Source of the DNA: Streptomyces diastatochromogenes
GTDB lineage: Bacteria > Actinomycetota > Actinomycetes > Streptomycetales > Streptomycetaceae
DNA: 64,000 nt
Assembly: GCA_026913215.1 (NCBI GenBank)
Contig: JAPTYK010000001.1
Coordinates: 5,828,001-5,892,000 of the forward strand
Reading direction: 5' to 3'
Part shown: positions 59,511 to 64,000 of the stretch, piece after piece
Layout: each line of letters opens with the position of its first letter
How positions within the stretch are numbered: the first letter of the stretch is position 1
Translations under genes and position numbers: made by a program
Notes under the pieces: generated by a model
Databases searched by the model: none
What the model was told of the DNA's origin: nothing
The model's input: only the letters and a program-made list of their open reading frames with translations

Positions 59511-59708
59511 TCAGCCCCACTGGGAGCCGTCGGCGACGGCGAGCGTCGTGGGGCGACCGGAGCGGGGGCGGCGGCGGGGTCGGGCCCCACTGGGAGTCGG
59601 CGGTCACGACGGTGGCCGGAGCGGCGGCGACGGCGGCGGCCACGCCCCGATGGCCAGAACCGACAGGGCGAAGGCGGCCAGAGGGCGGGCGGAAGCGCGC
59701 TGAAGCAT
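59511..59708 (-). CDS. possible small secreted peptide with SQWG repeats
   Basis: The ATG at 59708 behind AAGGTAGAAAG opens a signal-peptide-like MLQRASARPLAAFALSVLAI. In the next frame the DNA codes AAAPATVVTADSQWG, and the start frame again gives TTLAVADGSQWG then stop at 59511. Start and stop are in one frame, but two compensating shifts are needed (near 59650 and 59550). The coding repeat (CTCCCAGTGGGGC twice) and the conserved endings suggest a real short precursor, possibly a signal, between the regulator and the NRPS operon. Chance is possible. Confidence 0.3.
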
Positions 59709-59834
59709 CTTTCTACCTTGCTTCTTACTTGGTCAGAGTGGGTCTGCATGGTTCAGAGCTGGGTGGTTCCCCGGCCGAAATCTTGCGTTGTCTTTGCGCC
59801 CCAGGTCTCGCTGATCGGAGAGGATGATCCTGCA

Positions 59835-60848
59835 ATGCGAGAACCAGCAGGGTGGGAAAATGTGCACGAGACCGGACATGGGGAACGAAGGAGGCGCAGG
59901 TCGGACCCCGAGATCTGCGCGGACGGCCTTCAGTACTACGCGGACGCCCTCCAGGGCCGCCCCACGCCCGGTGACTGTCCGCGCTGCCTGCTCGACCTGG
60001 GACTCGTCCAGCGCGTGCCCGACGGGACGCTGGCCCCGATACCGCCGCGGCTGGCGGCCGGCGCCCAGATGGAGCACATGGAACGCGCCATCGAGGAGAA
60101 GAAGAGCGCCCTCGCGGCCATGCGGACCGCCATCGCCCAGGCGCAGGAGATCTACCTCGACAGCTACGGCAAGGGCGAATCGCACCTGATCCGCGTGGTC
60201 CAGGGGGCCAACGCGATCAGCGCCACCCTCTCGGCGGCGGTGCACGCCTGCCAGGAGGAACTGCTGACGGCGCAGCCCGGCGGCGGCCGGCCCCAGGAGA
60301 TGCTGGACAAGGCGCTCGCCAGCGACCTGGAGGCGATCGGGCGGGGCGTGTCGCAGCGGACGATCTACCAGCACACGGTCCGCTCCCACCAGCCCACGCT
60401 CATGTACGTGGAGCACATCGCGCAGGCGGGCGGCGAGGTGCGGACGCTGGACGAGGTCTTCGACCGGCTGATCATCTGCGACCGCAAGGTCGCCTTCATC
60501 CCCGATCCCAGCTCGCAGCGGAGCGAGACCGCGCTCGCCGTGGAGCATCCGGGCGTGGTCCGGTACCTGGTCGGCATCTTCGAGCACACCTGGCAGCGGG
60601 CCTCACCGCTGCGCAGCTTCCCCAGCACCCGGCTTCCCCCGCTGCTGACGGACGAGGTGCGCCGGGCGATCCTGCGGCACATGGTCAACGGCCACACGGA
60701 CGAGGCGATCGCGGCCCGGCTCGGCATGAGCACCCGCAGCGTGGCCAACCACATGCGCTGGGCGGCGGAGCTGTTCGGCAGCCGCAGCCGGGCGCAACTG
60801 GCGTACCTGATCGCCAAGAGCGGCTTCCTGGACGACGTAACGGAGTGA
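59835..60848 (+). CDS. LuxR-type transcriptional regulator
   Basis: A 337-residue regulator divergent from the NRPS operon. The N-terminal part (YYADALQGRPTPGDCPRCLL) looks like a TrmB-type winged helix, followed by a coiled coil (EHMERAIEEKKSALAAMRTA). The middle resembles a phospholipase-D-like sensor region. The C-terminal LuxR HTH reads GHTDEAIAARLGMSTRSVAN, then HMRWAAELFG. It probably controls both the operon to its left and the P450 gene to its right. The start at 59835 is a best guess. Confidence 0.75.
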   Translation: MREPAGWENVHETGHGERRRRRSDPEICADGLQYYADALQGRPTPGDCPRCLLDLGLVQRVPDGTLAPIPPRLAAGAQMEHMERAIEEKKSALAAMRTAIAQAQEIYLDSYGKGESHLIRVVQGANAISATLSAAVHACQEELLTAQPGGGRPQEMLDKALASDLEAIGRGVSQRTIYQHTVRSHQPTLMYVEHIAQAGGEVRTLDEVFDRLIICDRKVAFIPDPSSQRSETALAVEHPGVVRYLVGIFEHTWQRASPLRSFPSTRLPPLLTDEVRRAILRHMVNGHTDEAIAARLGMSTRSVANHMRWAAELFGSRSRAQLAYLIAKSGFLDDVTE

Positions 60849-61145
60849 CGGGGTGACGTGCCGGACCGGGGGGAAGCGGCTTCACCTTCCCCCGGGCGTC
60901 ATGTACGTTGTGCCCACAGCACCGCTTCCGCACGGCCGTCTCCCGGCCGTCGCACCGCGCAGACCGGTTGGTTCCCCGTCGCGCCACGCTGGGCCCCGCC
61001 CCGGGTCGTGATCCCGGTGGTCCGTGCCCCGTCCCTTCTCCCGTGCGCCTCGCCCCGTGCCCTTCGTACGGTGCGGGACCGCACGTCATGGCGCGTTCCC
61101 ACCGCCCGCCCCGGCGAAAGCCGCCCGGCGAAAGGAAGACGGGTC

Positions 61146-62461
61146 TTGACCGTCTACGCCACCTCCGCCCCCGACGTACCGCCGCTCACGCCGCCGCCCG
61201 GCTGCCCGATGCACGCCGCCGCGACCGGCCCGGCCGACGCCTTCGACCTGGTCGACCCGCGCCTCTACAGCGACGGGGACCCGCATCCGCTCTGGCGCCA
61301 CATGCGCTCGCTCGACACCCTGACCCGCCACGAGGTCGACGGGGAACGCTGGTTCTGGAACGTCGTCCGCTTCGACGACTCCGACCGCGTGCTGCGCGAC
61401 ACCGCGACCTTCACCTCCGAACGCGGCACCATGCTCGACCTGCTGGGCCAGGACGACCCGGCCAGCGGCAAGCAGCTCGCCGCCACCGACCCGCCGCGCC
61501 ACACCGAGATGCAGGGCCGCCTCAAGAAGGCCCTGGCCATCAAGTCGGTCGACAAGCAGCGCGAGATGATCCGCGACCTGGTCGTGCCGCTCATCGAACC
61601 CCTCGGCGACGGCGGCACGTTCGACTTCGCCCAGGCCATGCTGGCGATGCCGATGTCGGTCACCGGAACGATGATGGGCCTGCCCACCGCGGACTGGGCC
61701 TGGCTCAACCGGCTCACCACCGTGTGCATCGCCGCCGACGACCCCGAGTACCAGGACCCGGGCGGCCGCGAAGCCACCCTGAAGGCCGCCCACCGCGACC
61801 TGTTCGCCTACTTCCAGGACCTCGTCCGCTTCCGCCGCAACAACCTGGGCGACGACCTGCTCAGCGTGCTGATCTCCACCGAGTTCGAAGGCCGGCACAT
61901 GGCCTCCGACGAGATCGTCGCCAACTGCTACAGCCTGCTGCTCGGCGCCAACGTCACCACCCCGCACGCGCCGAACTTCGTCATGGCCGAGTTCATCGAG
62001 TCGGGCGTGCTCCAGGACTGGGCCGCCCACCCCGAACTGGACGCCACCGGCCTGGAGGAGTCGCTGCGCTGGGCCTCCCCGGTCAACCACTTCCTGCGCT
62101 ACGCCACCCGTGACGTGGAGATCCGCAACACCCGGATCAAGGCCGGGGACGCGGTCGTGGTCTGGCTGGGCTCCGCCAACCGCGACGACCGGGTCTTCGC
62201 GCGCGGCAGCGAGTTCGACATCCGGCGCAAGCCGAACAAGCACCTCGCCTTCGGCATCGGACCGCACTACTGCATCGGCCACAGCGTCGCCCGGGTCAGC
62301 CTCAAGACCCTCTTCCACGAGCTGTTCACCCGCTTCGAGGACTTCCGCCCGGCCGGCCGTCCCGAGCGGCTGCGGTCGAGCTTCGTCTCCGGCTACAAGC
62401 ACATCCCCATCACCGCCCGCCCGCGCGCGGCGGCAACAGGCGGGCGGGGGCGGCGGCATGA
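61146..62461 (+). CDS. cytochrome P450 (third)
   Basis: About 437 residues. A TTG start at 61146 after GAAAGGAAGACGG is the most likely. I-helix region LLLGANVTTPHAPN, ExxR in LEESLRWASPV, heme loop LAFGIGPHYCIGHSVAR. The last codons are in another frame; a missing base near 62430 would let it end at the TGA overlapping the thioesterase ATG. The region 60849-61145 upstream carries its promoter. It tailors the product of the divergent operon. Confidence 0.85.
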
Positions 62462-63290
62462 CGACCCGGTCAGGCCCCGCAGGGCCGCGACCCCGGCCCC
62501 GCCGACCGGGACGCGGTGGCTGCGCCGCTTCCACACCGCGCCCGCCGGCGCCCCGCGCCTGCTCGTCTTCCCCACGCGGGCGGCAACGCCTCGTACTTCT
62601 TCCGTTCTCGGCCGCGCTGGCGGACCACGCCGACGTGCTCGTGGTGCAGTACCCGGGCCGCCAGGAGCGGTTCGGCGAGCCGTGCGTGGAGTCGCTGCAC
62701 GAGCTGGCCGACCTGGTGACCGCCGAACTGATCCGCACCCGGGACACGCACCTGGACCGGCCGTTCGGCGTCTTCGGGCACAGCATGGGCGCCTCCCTCG
62801 CCTTCGAGGTGGCCTGCCGGCTCCGCGACGCCGGGTTCCCGCCCGTGGCCCTCACGGTCTCCGGCCGGCGCGCGCCCTCGATCCCCGCGCCCGGCGCGGT
62901 GCACCTCGCCGACGACGAGCAGCTCATCGCGGACATCAAGCTCCTCGGCGGCACGGACGAGCAGATGCTCGACCACCCGGAGCTGCTCGCCGCGATCCTG
63001 CCCGCCGTCCGCAGCGACTACGTGGCGACCGAGACGTACCGCTTCCGCGGCGCCACACCGCTGGACTGCCCCGTCACCGCCCTGATCGGCGACGTCGACC
63101 CCGGGTCGACGAGCCGCAGGCACTGGCCTGGCGCGGCCACACCACCGGCGCCTTCCGCCTGCGCGTCCACGCGGGCGGCCACTTCTACCTCCTCCCCATC
63201 TGGACGCCGTCGTGTCCGAACTGCGCGCCGGCCTGCCGGCCACCGGGACGGACACCCGGACGTCACCCCATCCGAAAGGACCCGTCATGA
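62458..63290 (+). CDS. second type II thioesterase (frameshifted)
   Basis: ATG at 62458. After breaks near 62490, 62575 and 62605 it reads LPHAGGNASYFF and FSAALADHADVLVVQYPGRQ. The nucleophile motif is FGVFGHSMGASLAFEVACRL, and the catalytic His is in RLRVHAGGHFYLLP after another break near 63105. It ends at the TGA overlapping the next ATG. A second editing thioesterase in one cluster is common; this one is transcribed with the P450 and reductase. Confidence 0.75.
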
Positions 63291-64000
63291 AGTACCGCGT
63301 CATCGGAAGCTCCCCCGAGACCCGCCGCGAGGTGTCCGTACTGAGCCTCGGCGCCATGACCTTCGGCACGACCGTCGACGAGGCCACCTCCTTCGCGATC
63401 CTCGACCGGTTCGTCGAGGCCGGAGGCACGTTCATCGACACCTCCAACAACTACGCCTTCTGGGTGCACGGCACCCAGGGCGGCGAGAGCGAGGAGCTGG
63501 TCGGCCGCTGGCTGAAGAGCCGGGGCGTCGGCGACGAGATCACCATCGCCACCAAGCTCGGCGCCCGCCCCAACCAGCCCACCACCGGCTTCAGCCGGGA
63601 CGTGGAGGGACTGTCCGCCAAGGTCATCCGCGAGTCCTCGGAGCGCAGCCGCGAGCGCCTCGGCATCGAGAAGATCCACCTGCTGTACGCGCACATCATG
63701 GACGAGAACACCCCGCTGGAGGAGACCGTCCAGGGCTTCGCCGACGTGGTCGCGGACGGGGTGGCCGGCCTCCTCGGCGCCAGCAACCACTGGGCCTGGC
63801 GCGTCGAGCGCGCCCGCACCCTCGCCGCGGCGGCGGGCGTCCCCGGCTACGAGGTGCTCCAGCACCACCACAGCTACCTGCGCCAGCGCACCGACATCCC
63901 GAGCCTGCGCTCGCCCGACGGCAACCAGGGCCTGGTCAGCGGCGACCTGCTCAGCTACCTGCGCGACAACCCGGAGCTCACGCAGGTCTCGTACTCGCCG
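63287..64000 (+). CDS. aldo/keto reductase (3' end outside window)
   Basis: ATG at 63287 behind GAAAGGACC. MKYRVIGSSPETRREVSVLS, then LSLGAMTFGTTVDEATSFAI, the catalytic Asp/Tyr region in FIDTSNNYAFWVHG, and Lys in TIATKLGARPNQP. NADPH-dependent reduction of a keto group is expected; the unreduced beta-keto produced by the PKS module is one possible target. The frame is open to the window edge. Confidence 0.8.
   Translation, partial: MKYRVIGSSPETRREVSVLSLGAMTFGTTVDEATSFAILDRFVEAGGTFIDTSNNYAFWVHGTQGGESEELVGRWLKSRGVGDEITIATKLGARPNQPTTGFSRDVEGLSAKVIRESSERSRERLGIEKIHLLYAHIMDENTPLEETVQGFADVVADGVAGLLGASNHWAWRVERARTLAAAAGVPGYEVLQHHHSYLRQRTDIPSLRSPDGNQGLVSGDLLSYLRDNPELTQVSYSP

Overview
The window looks like actinomycete DNA, most likely Streptomyces. 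It is very GC-rich, uses GTG and TTG starts freely, has many ATGA/GTGA gene overlaps, and carries Streptomyces-type integrative-element genes, korAB and a modular NRPS/PKS cluster. Nothing here fixes the species. No tRNA, rRNA or CRISPR array was seen. Many conserved genes are broken by single missing bases, usually in G or C runs, so most frameshifts below are read as probable sequence errors and each gene is given over its whole span.

Layout. (1) 1-5591, minus: a tightly coupled operon of an APH-like phosphotransferase, a family-9 glycosyltransferase, a phosphoribosyltransferase, a kinase/nucleotidyltransferase fusion, a thymidylate-kinase-like protein and a Nudix hydrolase. (2) 5825-11337, plus: an HTH regulator, an isochorismatase-fold hydrolase, an FAD oxidoreductase, a DUF89 phosphatase, a second Nudix hydrolase and a D-amino-acid oxidase. 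(3) About 11.5-19.3 kb: an integrative, mobilizable element with relaxase, MobC, an SpdB-like membrane protein, two replication proteins, an XRE regulator, excisionase and tyrosine integrase. No FtsK-like conjugation pump is present.

(4) 19.35-35.5 kb is a conflict/defence island beside the integrase. It holds a six-gene operon with a class III nucleotide cyclase, a Pycsar-type membrane effector, a Crp/Fnr protein, an NTPase with an atypical P-loop and two unknown proteins; a polymorphic toxin with a candidate immunity gene; a reverse transcriptase next to a SLATT membrane protein; two insertion sequences in a decayed serine hydrolase (one IS carries a passenger gene); and a P-loop/TPR protein with a small partner gene.

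(5) 35.6-41.5 kb, minus: a two-gene unit with a CDP-glycerol-type transferase carrying a frame-setting 7-bp repeat, a threonine aldolase, and the korA/korB 2-oxoacid:ferredoxin oxidoreductase.

(6) 41.5-64 kb is an NRPS/PKS biosynthetic cluster. The minus-strand operon, in transcription order from 59457, encodes C-T, T-C-A(Val-like)-T, a P450, KS-AT-ACP-TE, an MFS exporter, a P450, a type II thioesterase, an SDR, a free-standing A(Thr-like)-T protein and a phosphopantetheinyl transferase. A LuxR-type regulator, a third P450, a second thioesterase and an aldo/keto reductase run divergently and leave the window. The expected product is a small peptide-polyketide built around a valine-like residue extended by one malonyl-type unit, with oxidative tailoring; its identity cannot be named from sequence alone.
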